A stretch of 64,000 bases of DNA from Asterochloris sp. CNOR1 (taxonomy: Eukaryota; Chlorophyta; Trebouxiophyceae; Trebouxiales; Trebouxiaceae), in the NCBI GenBank assembly GCA_963969365.1, contig OZ017750.1, positions 3,038,001 to 3,102,000 on the forward strand, given 5' to 3'. The notes below the pieces were generated by a model. The model was not told where the DNA came from. It saw only the letters and a list, made by a program, of their open reading frames with translations, and ran no database searches. The translations under genes were made by a program, and so were the position numbers. This document shows positions 1 to 12,500 of this stretch, in pieces (the stretch's first letter is position 1; every line of letters starts with the position of its first letter).

Positions 1-119
1 GACAAGCTTGGGGTTGGCTGCCCCAAGGCATTGCCAGCTCTGTGCCGAGCTTCTGCTGCAGGGCCAGTCAACCAGTCCCCGAAACCCCTGCCACAGACCA
101 CCTGATTGGCTAACTGCAG

Positions 120-3100
120 CTGAGCGCAAGGGACTGTACGACCTTTTGGGAGAGTCGGCGCTGAAGCAGGGCGTCCCTGACGGGGCAGGAGGTAGGCCCA
201 TCGCAGCCACCCATTGTGTGCTGCTGTCTGCGCTCTTGATATATGCTGCAACAAAGCACTCAGGCTGTCTGGCAGCTGGCTGCAACATACACCTGCTGCT
301 GCGATGTCGTCTGCAGCACATTCAGCATTGTCCAGCCACCCTACAATGGCTGCAAGCCCAGCCATGTGCTTTAGCAGTCACCTTGCTCAGATCTGAGCTA
401 CCAACCGTGTGCACAAGCATTGCGTTGCAGCAGCCAATAACAGCCTGCCCCGGCACCATGCGCTGCAAGGCGTTTTGTGGGCTCTCCTGCAGGAACCACG
501 GGCGGCTCCTACAGCTTCAACATCGAGATGGGGCCAGATGAGGTCTTTGCGCGCTTTTTTGGAACGCTGAACCCTTATGAGGCGCTGCAGGGTGAATGTG
601 GATGCCTGCAGCGAACAGGCCATCGCCATTGCTTTTGGAGCCAGGCAGCTCAGTGGCACTGCAGCCGCACGGCAGGGTAGTCCCCCGTTGCATGACAGCT
701 GCCTGTGTACCCACCATGAGGTGCCTGAAATGCCCTGTGCCATGGGGCCTGGCAGCACAGCGTACAGCCCCCAGACGTGTTGTATCCATAGCCATACAAA
801 AGCTGGTAAGGGCAAGTGTGCCCTAAGCATCAGCTGCAGCAACTGACATTGACAGCCAGCAGATGCAGCAAGCAAAGCGGCTTCCTCATCATCGCCCCTC
901 TTGCTGGACCCAGCCCTGCAACGCCTGCGCTTACCTTCTCAAAGAGGCCAAGCACACGTTGCTCACAGCTTGTATCTGCGCCAGAGCTTTACACTGATCA
1001 AGTGCAGCCTGCCTCTTGGGCGCTCTTGAGCACATCACCACCCCTCAAAACAGTTTGGCTGACTTGGTTCAGGCTGATTTTGCAGGCATCTCAAGCTCAT
1101 TTGAGCAGATGACCACCCCCAAGAAGCCAGCGCCGGGCAAGAAGAAGACGGTGAGGCAAACACCTCTGCTGCCATTCATGAAGCTCAACAAGCCGGCCAG
1201 CACCTGCACTGTGCACAGGCCGAGATGACCAGGACGGCTGCTGCTGCTTTATCGCTGCACTTTGGAGTCTCCCATTGCATTTGCAGCATGTGCCCTTCAG
1301 AATGTTCCTCTCCTGCGTCAGGCAGGCCCTGCACCTATGTCACCATGCAACATGCCACCATAGCAATTGTCTTTCCACCTCCTGCGATGCCTGCATTGTG
1401 GCATCTCCATGACCCTGTTGGAGATGTGCCGACGGGTAGCAGCCAGTCATGGCAGTCCAGACCCTTGACCCCTGCCATTGCTGCACTGCGACAACGTCCT
1501 GACCCGGGAGGGAGTGCACCCAGGTGGAGCCACAGCAGTTGAACTGTCCTCTGCCACAGTAGCAAACTTTCACTCCACACCTTGTCGTCTGCTGCAGCGT
1601 GATTCCTGATGCCTGCGTCAGGTGTACCACAGCTGCAGCCAGCTGGAAGAGCAACAGGGAGCCTGCTTGCCCTGAATGATCTTGCAGCTACCTGCCCTGG
1701 CTGCAGCATCACCTTCAGCTGCAGGCTTGAGAGGAGTGCTCACACACCTGTACAGCCCTCTGCCATGCCAGCAGGTATTGAGGCCCGTCCCCTGCCAATG
1801 CCTGCAGTATGACTTCTTCCTGACTCTGGAGGAGGTGTACCATGGCGTCATGAAGCAGGTGACCCACACGCGGCGGGTGCTCCAGCCAGACGGCGCCACA
1901 GAGGTGCAGGAGAGGGAGCTGACCATTGACGTGAGTGAGGATGCCCCTCTGCGCACCGCGTGGGCCTGACTAGTGTCCAGTGCAGCGCCCCTGGCCTTGG
2001 AACATGGGTGACAGGCCGGGTGACCCCTCTGGCTCTGGAGCAGCTGCTGTGCCTGGTGCATGGCAAGCCGTCAGACAGCACTTGACCGTCTCCTGGTCCA
2101 GCTCTGGAGTGTGGCGTCCAGAAGGCTGGCAGGTCGTGGTAGGTGGAAAGGGAACATATCTGGGGCATCATATCTGAGGGCACATCTGGGGCATGCAGTG
2201 CAGTGAGTGCAGGTTTGTCACTGTTACAGACCTGACACGTTGTTGGTGCCAGACAGGGACCCCTGACCTCAGTGCCCTGATACAGGTCAAGCCGGGGCTG
2301 CCAGACGGGACCCAGTTTGTGTTCCAGCGGGAGGGCAACCAAACCCCTGCCACAGAGCCTGGGCCAGTGGTGTTTGTGCTGCGCTCAGAGAAGCACCCAC
2401 GCTTCAGCCGCCGGGGGGCAGACCTGCTGCACACAGCCACCATTCCCCTGAATGAGGCACTTACAGGAACCTCGCTGCCTGTGCTGATGCTGGATGGCAG
2501 GTGCAGCTAAGTGCACATGTGGCTCTATCAAGGCGCAGCAACTTGCACACATAGGCTGTGCCTGCAGGCATGACAGGAAAGCAGGCACAGAAAATCTGCT
2601 GCCAGGCCTGCTGAGGCTGCAGGCTTTGCTGCATGAAGTGCAGTGGGACTTACCTGCTTGACCAGCAACTGTTTACTAGGCAGCCCATTAATGACATCAC
2701 GCAGCTGCTTACTCTCTTGCGGGATGCCAGGTGGATCATTGATTGTGACAAGGACTCACTGCCGCATGCATGGGCAGGTAGACTTGCATGTTCCTGCAGC
2801 TCTGCCCTCAAGCTGCAACTGCACAGCATGACTGGCTGCCCTTCCCAGCTTGTGCCAATGCTGGATGGCAGGTGGGGATCTGCGCTTGTGCGGCAGCTGC
2901 GCAGTGTAGTAACTGCATGCCTCAAAGTAGCTGCCCATGCTGGCCCTCATGCAGCAATGGTGGCATTTCCCAGCTCAGGTGCATTGCAATTAACGTCCTC
3001 TTCGCTCATGACAGACACGGCTGCCGTGTGATGCTCTGTCAGGGTCACCTGCAGGGACCTCAGACAGTGCAAATGCACAATCACCCCTCATTGAAAAGGC

Positions 3101-3547
3101 TGTTGCAACTGTTTGACATGGAATGGCGCCTGCAGGATGTTGGATGTGCCAGTGGCGGACATCATCACGCCTGGCTACACCATGTCCATACCCAGGGAAG
3201 GCTTCCCCAAGCCTGGAGGTGGCAAGGTACATTGCAGCATTGAGTGGCAATTCAGCAACTGCTGTTGGCTTCTGTGCCTGTCATGGAGCTGACAGCATCT
3301 TGCACTCAAAGTGTCAAGAGTGATGCTGGCTGCCATGCAGGGCAACCTGGTGATCACATATGAGATCAAGTTCCCTTCTGCCCTGTCCGAGCACCAGCGA
3401 GTCATGCTCAGGGCAGGCTTCTTCCTGCCGCACAAGCTGGACCCCCAGCAGGCAAAGGCAGTGAAGGCCTTTGAGACAGCCTTCAGGCATGAGACCCATG
3501 GCTGGAGCCAAGGTTTTGCCAAGCACCAGAACACACCTCTAAATTGA
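120..3547 (+). CDS. DNAJB13-type J-domain co-chaperone, C-terminal part (5' end outside window)
   Basis: Hsp40 (DnaJ class II) C-terminal substrate-binding region, closest by eye to DNAJB13/radial spoke protein 16. Seven exons join in phase: 120-191, 493-591, 1085-1150, 1808-1930, 2286-2500, 3136-3226 and 3341-3547. The first visible exon (RKGLYDLLGE) matches the segment just after the J domain, so the HPD-bearing J domain lies left of the window. Then come a short linker, the first beta-domain (FFLTLEEVYHGVMKQV), the second (VKPGLPDGTQFVFQREG), a domain like the DNAJB13 NIPINDII stretch (LDVPVADIITPGY), and the terminal LVITYEIKFPSALS strand. The stop is at 3545-3547. In flagellates this protein sits in radial spokes; here a general Hsp70 co-chaperone role is equally possible. 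Its 3' end converges on the Gemin5-like gene only about 30 bp away. Confidence 0.85.
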
Positions 3548-3580
3548 TTACAGTGCGCCCAACGAGTTGTATGCTGACTT

Positions 3581-6500
3581 TCAACTTGTTGCTGGTCTGA
3601 GCATGAAAGGATGAATTGCAGGCAGGCGGGCCAGATGCTGTCCTGTGACTTTTTCGGCTATTGAAACAAGCTGCTCCCTGCTGTAAGTGATGGGCCTCTG
3701 ATGGTGCTCCATTGAGCTTGTACTTTGCTCACAAACTGTCTGTGTCTGGTTCCAGATGTCTGACTGAGGGCCAATTGAAGCCGAAGCAGTGCTTGTGGCT
3801 GGGGCTCGCAAACTCAGCTGCTCTTGCAGTTGCTGCGCTCGCCTTTCAAGCCTGCATGTGCAGAAAGCAGAAGGATGCAAGACTTGCCCAGGCCGAGTGG
3901 CACAGGATATTGAGTGTCAGGTGCAGGACACTGCAGAATCTTCAAGGAGACTGAGACATGGGTAGCATGCCACAGCTTACTTTTCTGCATCCCTGTGAGA
4001 ACTGCTGGCAACAGTGGCAGCGAGGTCTGCAGCGGCGCGCAGGCCAGCTGCATCATTCTGCCTCACCAGCATGTTGACTGCGTCCAGGGGCCGGTCCCCT
4101 GCAGCACATCAGACAATCCATGAACATGCATAGTTGCCCACCTGGGATGCTGGCAAGCATTCCAGGTCGCATACACCCAGTCTGCTTGCTTGCTGCATGG
4201 CCTCAGGCTCTTTGAGCCCAGTTTGTCTGGACCAGGAGCAGGGATGCATGAGCACAGCCTCACATCAGCAGCCCTCACCTGCCAAGTAGCTGCCAGCTGC
4301 TTCAGCAAACCTACTGCCCTGCTCCTGCTCTGCAGCCTGCAGGCGGTGCAGGTCCTGCAGCAGACAGGCCACACTCTCATGTCAGGCTCAGCGCTGCAGG
4401 ACAGTCGAGGTACAAACAAGTGTTCCAAAAGACGGCACAAAAGTGGCCCCTCAAAAAAGCAACTCCTTCTGGCCATGCAGGCAGGCTGCTCTCAACCTCA
4501 GGGTGGCCCTACACAATCCAGAAGCCAGCGTCGCAGTGATACCTCACAGCAGTCATGATCAGGATGCAGGTTGCCTGAAATCAGCCATGACCAGGCAGCA
4601 GTGCTCACCTGTAGGAAGGGGTCCTGCGGCAGCAGCCTGGCGCTGCCCAGCGCCACCGCCTCGCCCAGCAGGTGGGCCCGCGCGTATGTCTGCATGGCGC
4701 CGTGCACGTCCCCGGTGCACAGCAGGTGGAGGGCTGCCAGGTGCACCTCGCCTGCACACAGGCAGTGGGCATCAGCAGCAACGCAGGCTGAGCAGACGTG
4801 CCAGAGGACCTTCACCATGAAGACTGACCACAGATTGACAGCATCTGCAGAGAGCTGCTGCCCAGGCACTGTGCACAAGGGTCTAGAGACCGCAGCTTCA
4901 TCAGCAAACAAACATGATGGCCAACAGTGCCTGACTTCAGGGAGCTTTGCGGCAACAGGCTTCCGGCAGTGCTGAGTTCAGTGTGAGCTCCCCAAGGTGG
5001 GTGCCTCCCCACCTTGCACCTCCAGTGTGGCGGCATACACCTGCACCACGGCGGCCCACACCTCCGGCCCCATGCCAGCAGCCATGCTCACAAAGTCGCC
5101 TGACAGGGCATCTGCGTCCAGCAGGGTCACAATGGCAGCGCCCACATCTCCTGCAGCAGCAGGCGGGCTTTACTGCATGACAATCAGCCTCATGCTTGCA
5201 TTCAGCAGGACCTCGATGACTGGCCCAACATCCCCATGCAGCTGCAGACGAGCTTTGCAGTGTGCCTGGCCCTTGTCTTTGTGTTCAACATGGTCTCAGT
5301 GGCCACCCCAGCGTCCCCTGCAGCAGCAGGCATCCTTTTATTGATTGAGCCTCGAGTATGCGGCAGCAAGCCTCTGTACTGTGATCTCATTGGGAGGTGC
5401 AACCTTTGTCTAGCATTTGGCCCAGCGGGGAGGGCAAGCCTGGCAGCGACACAGCTTTTGGGCGAGCGTGTCAGGGCTGCGGTCTGCCACCTGCCAGACA
5501 GTTGCGAAGATCTGGCACGCTGCTCTCCATGACATGTGCAATGCAGCAGGCTGGTCCACATTCCAAAGGGGCCGGGCCCTGCTCTGCAGCAGGGGGGGCC
5601 TGCCACACCTGCGAGGCAGATCTAGACAGCCCACAGAGGAACAGCCAAGCTTTGCAGCAGTAGGGGCCTGCCACAGCCCAAATGCAGGTCTGGCTGGCCC
5701 ACCTGCCCACAGGGAGACAGCTGCGCTCTGCTGCGCTGCCGCCTTGCCGCCTGCTGCCACCAAGCTGGCACCCCCCGCGGTCAGCCTCTGCCGCAGGGTG
5801 TCGAGCAGTGCAGCAGCCTGCAGAGGACTGCCGGCAGGCTGCGTGGCGGCTGCTGACTCGCGTGATGCTGTGGCAGAACTGTTGCCGACGTACACCTGGT
5901 GGGCATAGGCCATGCATGCTTCATAGTGGTCCTGCACTCACAGCAACAGGCTTATTTTGCAGCAGTTGCCAGGTGCTGCTGCACGGGGAGATAGCACTGG
6001 AGACGCTGGCAGTGTGAACCATGTCTCGAGCACCTCTGTGGCAGGGCACGCTGGTGTCGATGGGCTTAGGCATGGAGCAGACAGGGTGCTCCAGGGCAAG
6101 CAAGTGGAAGCTGCCAGCACGTGTGTGGACCCACAGAGGCTGCAGCAGACATTTGTGCAAATACAGGCACAACTGGCATCACCCAGCAGGCACAGCACAC
6201 ATACCAGCCTTCCCAGAAGGCTGCTTGTTTTGCTCACCTGGGCCCTAACCCCATCTGCAGTGACGATCTGCTGCGCGCCCAGGCTGGGCAGATACCGCGC
6301 AGCTGCCTTCTTCTGCGCCTTTCCCCCAGCCACAGGGGGCCTGGCAGCCCGTGCAGCAGCGTGCGACCCCTCTGCAGCTGAGTCGCGACCCTGAACAGGA
6401 GCCTGTGGCCCGCTGTTGGCGTCTGTGTCAAATGGAAGCCCAATCGGGGCCAGCAGCGTTTGCGGCCCATGTGCGGGCAAGGGCGGCAGGTCTGCCCTTT

Positions 6501-9500
6501 CCTGCGGCTCTGCTGCTCTGCTTGGGGACGCTGGCTGACGCGGCACGCGGCTGGTTGCTGGGCCCTCCTCCAGTGTGAGAGAGGGGGAGGCAGCTTGTGT
6601 GCCGGCAGTGGTACAGTGGGGCTGCTGGGTGTCAGCAGCAATGGCTCCAGCGGGTGAGGCAATCTCAAGGTGGGAGCCAGGCATCTGTGCTGTGGCACGT
6701 GCTGCGTTGGTCTCGCCCAAGAAAGGGGTCGATCTGCCTTCCACAGCAGCAGCCTGGCCACCCAGCGGCTGTGCTGCAGCTTCAGGTTCAGAGGTGGCAG
6801 AGTCAGTGAGCCTGCAAGCTAGCGCAGCAGCAGCATTCCATGGTCTGTCTGCTGCTGTGGCCGCATCTCTTCCAGGCAGCGCACTGCTGCTGGTCTCAGT
6901 GTGCTCCGGCCTGCTCCCTGCACCCATGGCAGGGCCGCCAGGCTCCTCCAAAAGAGATGCACTCGGCTCGCCCTGGTGTGAGCCGGTTGCCTCTGGTGCC
7001 TGCTGGCGCTGGGACTTGCCATCTGATCCAGTAGGGTGCTGCTGGGTCAACCCTGCGCCCAGGTGCTGCTCAGATTGCTGCTGCTGTCGGGCCTTGCCCT
7101 CTAACTGCTGGTGCCTGGCTGAGGGCTCTTCCTGCTGGTTCTTGGACAGCGGGCTGCTGGGCTCGCGCACTGCCTGCTGCAGCTCGTGAGGCGTGGCTGT
7201 GGACTCCTCCTGCTGCTGCTGCTGCAGCTCTTGAGGCCTGACCACAGCCCCGTCTTGCTGCTGCTGCTTGAGCAGCAGGCGGGTGCGTTCCCGCTCTGCC
7301 TGCTGCATCTCATAAGGCAGGTCCCAGGCGCGTATGCTCTGGTCCTCAGAGCCAGACAGCAGGATGGCCCCCGCTGGGTGAAAGGCCAGGCTGCACACGC
7401 GCCCAGCATGTCCTGTCAGTGTGCACAGGATCTGGCAGGCACCCTGCGTGAGCCGCAGCACCTGCAGCAACACGGCAGAGGGCTCTGAGTCTGACACAGA
7501 CAATGTACAGAAGGCGTCATAGCTGAAGCAGATTAACCTCAGCACAAATCCAGGGCAGAGGCCCCCAGCCTGAACCCCATGCTGTGAAAGCTGTCGCAGC
7601 TGCCGCACTTATGCACTGTCAACACGCTATCCAAGAGGTCCCAGGCTACTCAGACTTGCAGCAATATTAATTGACTTCAGGCCTGCTCTCAGCTGGGCTG
7701 ACTGCCACCTGACCAGAGGCAAGAGTGACTGCTCCCAATCCCACCTGGATGGCTCTCAGCTGGCTGATCGCAAGAACACTTGGACTGCCAGGGTGCACCG
7801 CCAGCGCAGACGCCGGGCTGCGCAGCTCGTGCACAGCAGACTGCCACCCAGCCTCCGCAGGTAACACCCCTTGGGCTGCGACTGTCTCCCTGTGGATACC
7901 GATGCTGCAGCCAGCTGCCGCCGACAGCAATGCGGGCGCGGGCACAGCGTTGGGGACTGGGAGCTGCTCCTCAGGCTGGTCCAGACCGCTCCACAGGGAG
8001 CAGCAGTCGACTGGAGGTGGCAGCAGGGCAGACAGCTGCCTGGCCCCCGTGGAAGGTGCTGGCTGCCACGTCACGCTTTGAACGGCCTGCTGGTGGGCAG
8101 GCAGCACATGCCGCACCTCCCACGTAACCGTGCTGCTGTCAGGCTGCTCGGGTGCCCGCCAGCTTACAGCTGGCAGCCCAGAGCCTGCCGGCCCTGGAGG
8201 GGTTGCTGCGGCCACCGCTGTGGGCCCGCACAGCTGGATGACTCCAGAGCTGCAGCCCACAGCCAGCAGATGGGCATGGGGGCTCCAGCTGAGGCACCTG
8301 GGGGTGTGTTTCACAGTCTGGCCAGCTGTGGCCACAGCCCCAGCGTGCTCCCCAGGGTGCAGCACAACTGCGCTGCACCCGACAAGGGGCGAGCTGGTCC
8401 CCGTGCCGGCAGCCTTGCCAAAGTGGCGGCTGGCTGCGGCGCTGCCCTTGTTGCCGGCGCTGCTGGCGGGCACCTGCTGCTTGGCGGCCAGCACAGCTGG
8501 CAGGGCTGCCCACTGCAGCAGGCACCCATCCTCGCTCAGGCTGACCAGCATGTCCAGCTTCTGAGCCGTCCCAGCCATGCCAGCTGAGGTTGCTGCCCAA
8601 TCTTTCTGCACAAAGGCACCGGCCTGCTTGCTGTGGCCGTCAGCTGTTGTCCCTGCAGCGGAAGTTCCATTCTCTGCCGCTCTCAGGCCAGCCCCTGAGC
8701 CCACACACTGCTCAAGATTGGCAGCCCCTGTGCTGCCTCCAAGTCCAGCATCAGCAGAGCCAGGAGCAGCAGCGCTGTACGCATCCGACGTGTCCTTCCT
8801 GCTGCTGGGTGTCAGGGCAGCTCCTGCGTCACTGCAAAGCTCAGCAGCAGCGGAAGCCGCAGCAGTGCTGGGGGCGCCTGAGGTGCCCAGCCCTCTGCCA
8901 GGCACAGCCCCGTTGCCGCTGCTGATGACAGTGCCTCCCATGCTGCTACCACTCCTGCCTGTGCACCAGCACAGGTGGGTCACCCCAGCAGGGTGCTGCG
9001 TGGGGGCCAGCCTGATGAGCTGCCGGGCAGCATCCAGCAGTCCCACGCTGCCGTCGCTGCAGCCAAAGGCCAGCAGGGCAGCCCGCGTGGGGTGCCACTG
9101 CAGGCAGAGCACCCTCGCCCTGTCGGGGATGCCCACCCTCAGCAGGCGGTCTGCATGCCGCTGCCACCACTCCAGCTGCGGCAGCTGTGTATGTGCAGCT
9201 GAGCTCTCAGCAGTGACGGGGGTCTGGTGACTAAAAGAGGTGCTTGTGGGGCCCCTGAGACCGTGACCGATAGAGGGGGCCTCTGCCGGCTCCAGGCAGG
9301 GGCCAGGAGGCTCAGGCAGCTTGCCTGGCCCATTCAGGCTGGCACTGGTGCCAGCGCCTGCCAAAGCTGTTGCTGTGGTGGTCAGCAGTGGCAATTCTGC
9401 CTCTGCCTCCGTTGCTGAGCCAGCCTCGTTCCTGTTGCCTGCTGGAGCTGTGTTTCTGGGTTTCAGCGGCAGCGCCAGAGCCTGTGGCTCTGCTGCTGAG

Positions 9501-12500
9501 CCAGGCTTGATCCCAGTGCCTTCTGGAGCTGCGCCTGTGCAGGTGAGCAGCTCTGCCTCAGACTTTGTTGCTGAGCCAGCAGGCAGCTGACTGGACAGCC
9601 GTTTGGGCTGTACATCAGTGCCGGCCTGAGGGACCTGCTTGGCAGGAGTGCCGTTGCTGTTGCTGCCAGGCAGAACAACTGGCTGCTTCTGCAGTTGCTG
9701 TCTGCGGGGCAAGCAGGCTTGGTCATGTGGCAGCCACTGCACCAAGCGGATGGTCCCGTCGCCACAGCCAATGGCTAGCATGTGGTCTTGGCTGGGCTGC
9801 ACATCCAGGGCAGAGGCGTACCCCCCCAGGCCCTGAATGCGGGCTGTCACCTGCATGGAGTGCATGGTGGGTCCACACGCAGAAGCTGAGACACAATCAG
9901 GCGTTTTGAGTGCAGACATCATGCATGAACAGGTCAGACACCATCACCTTCTGCTGCCAGGCAACGCGCAGCAGAGATGCCTCCTCTGTGTCGTATGCAA
10001 CAGGCCCCATCAACTTGCAAAGACACATTCAGACACACCAGCCCCTAGCCATCCCATTTTGTCCCAGGAAGGTGCAGCAGCAGTGCATCAGAGATGCATC
10101 ACTTTGCATGGCAGCAATTGGGCACAACAGCCCCACCTGTGCAGCTTTAGCAGCCCGACCATCCAGAGGCAGTGGCACCTCCAGGCACAGCATCTGCCGA
10201 TCCTGGGAAGTGGTGATAAGTCGCAGGCTGCTGGCCAATAGGGCAGCCCCCGCCACAGCAGGATCTGCCCCAGCATCTCTAGCTGATTGCTGCGGCGCAG
10301 CAGGCTCAGTCACAGCCCCTCCAGCACTCGCTGGCAGCTCCAGCGCAGCAGGCATACCAGCAATGTGCCCAGCACCCTGTGGCAGCCCAGCTGCCGCAGG
10401 GTGTGCTGTAAGAGTGTGTGGCCCGGCAGGCGTTTTGAAGCCCTCCTGCTGCTGCACAGCTGCATGGAGTGAGAATATGCTGCGGGCATGCCCGGGGTGC
10501 AGGCGCAGCGGGGCTGGCACAGGGAAGCCTGCCTGCAGGGGCACCCGCCACGCCAGCACCTGACCTGCAGAGCATAACGTAGGTCCAAATGGCTGTCGGT
10601 GTCAACTGCAGAAGGCGACAGTTCTGCTCAACCCACGTCATGGCGTTTGCCAGCACAGCTGACCATCTGACAGATAGAGGGCAGGCGGGAGAGCCTGGTG
10701 CAAAGCCCGTGTAAAGAGGCTACAGCTGCACGGCATGGTCGCTGGAAGCATGGCAGCAGCGGACACCACGCACAGCCCCAGCAGCTGGCGCTGGTAGCCA
10801 CAGCAAGCAGCAGAGCAGTCCTGCCTGCACAGGCTCACCAGAGTAGGTGCTGCTGAGGAGCACTGCACCGTCACAACAGACAGCTGGGTCCTGCACCCAG
10901 GCGAGGGCGGACCAAAAGGTCTTCCGCTGTGCTGCATGACCTGCAGGCCAAGTTGCTCTAGCAGGTAGAGGGACAGCTAGCTGCAGCCTCACAGTGGAAG
11001 CCCACAGCAGCTGTGCAGGCAGTGCTGCAGCAGGTGAGGCAACAGAGCCCAGCCAGCCTGTGAAAGGAGCACCAGAGTACCTGAGCTAGCTGCACATGTC
11101 AGGCAGGCATGTACAGGCGGCTCACCAGGCACAGTGGGGTGCTCCAGGCAATGCAGTAATGTGGCATTGTCCTTGTTTGTATCTCCAGCATCTCTGCAGA
11201 CAGCAGAAGCATCAGCATCAATGTTACTGGGGACATGAAGGCTGTGACCTAGGTGGGACCAGGCTTGGAGCAGCACACACCTGAGCACCCTTCCTGTTTG
11301 GTGATCAAAACAAGCAGCGCAAGCTGCCCAAGCAGGCAGCATGAGCATCTGGCACCACATGTGCTGCAGCTTGCCTGGTGTGCCAGATCTGAATGACACC
11401 AGACTGCCACGATGCTGCCAGCACTGCATCACCAGTGCTGCCGCTACACTCCTGGCCTGCACTGCCGACGTTTCCTGTGCCTGAGCCTGTCATCGGCGCA
11501 GCAGGCTGCTGTGGAGCATGCTGGCTGCCGCTGTCTGCTCCATCAATGGACGCTGCGAGAGCTGCTGCTGGGCCAGGTGCTGCAGGCAGCTTGCTGGGCC
11601 CATCTGCCTGCTGCTGGCATCCGCCTGCGCCTGCAGCTGCCTTACTCAGCGCCTGGGGCTTCCCCGCAACAAGCAGGGGTGCAGCCTCAGCGGCCTCTGC
11701 TGTCCTGGCATGAAGCTGCGCTGAGGCGTGGGCTGTTCCTGCAGGGCCACTCAGCGGCACCTGCAGATGAGGGCAATGAAGTGTGTGTTGGTGCTCATCA
11801 AGACCGTAGGTTGAGTCACTGCAAAACACACTGCATCCAAGAAAGATCTGTTGGCATTGTCAGGAGCAGGATGGGGCTGCGGGTCATTGTATCAGTGGAT
11901 ATGGCGAGTTCATGAGCTGCATGGTATGGAGCAGCCCCCTGCATCCAGTCCGTATGTTGAAGCATGGGCCACTGCCTACCCTGTGGTGAGTGACTTGACA
12001 CACTGTGCAACTGCTGCTGGCACAGCAGCAGCAGGCTCACCCAGGCCAGGCCCTGCACAGGACCTGACTGCTGTCCCAGACGCTGAAGCTCCCTCCCCTG
12101 GTGAAGGTCCACAAGGATGGCACACCCATCTGCAGTGCCAACTGCCACCTGCACAACCAGAGGCAGGAGTGGCATGTGCGCTGCAATCAAGATGCTTGGA
12201 AGTCCACAATCCAACGGGCCAGAACTGTAGATTGGTGGTGTGCCTGTTTGCTTTGCTGTCCAGCAAACCTGAAGGCGCCTCAAGCAGCCTAAGGCAAGAA
12301 ACAGCATGGCACTCTGCAGGGAAACAAGATAACATGATGGCAGCCAGGATGCAAGGCTGACCAGACGTTGCAGGTCTGCGGGGACACTCTGATGGAGCTC
12401 CTGACTGACAAGATGCATTGCTGCCACAGCTGCAGGGCTGTCAGCAGGCCATCAGTGCATTTCATGCTCCCCTCGGCGCTGCCAGCTCGTGTTTGACAAG

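Noticed and set aside
6575-7189. Long plus-strand open frame (204 codons)
   Set aside because: It is antisense to the Gln/Ala-rich insert exon of the Gemin5 homologue; CAG/CTG-rich codons open the reverse frame. Trp/Cys-rich composition is typical of a shadow.
7780-9590. Series of plus-strand open frames of 110-240 codons
   Set aside because: They are all antisense to the 2.1-kb Gemin5 exon, which has clear WD40 blades; they are shadows of codon bias.
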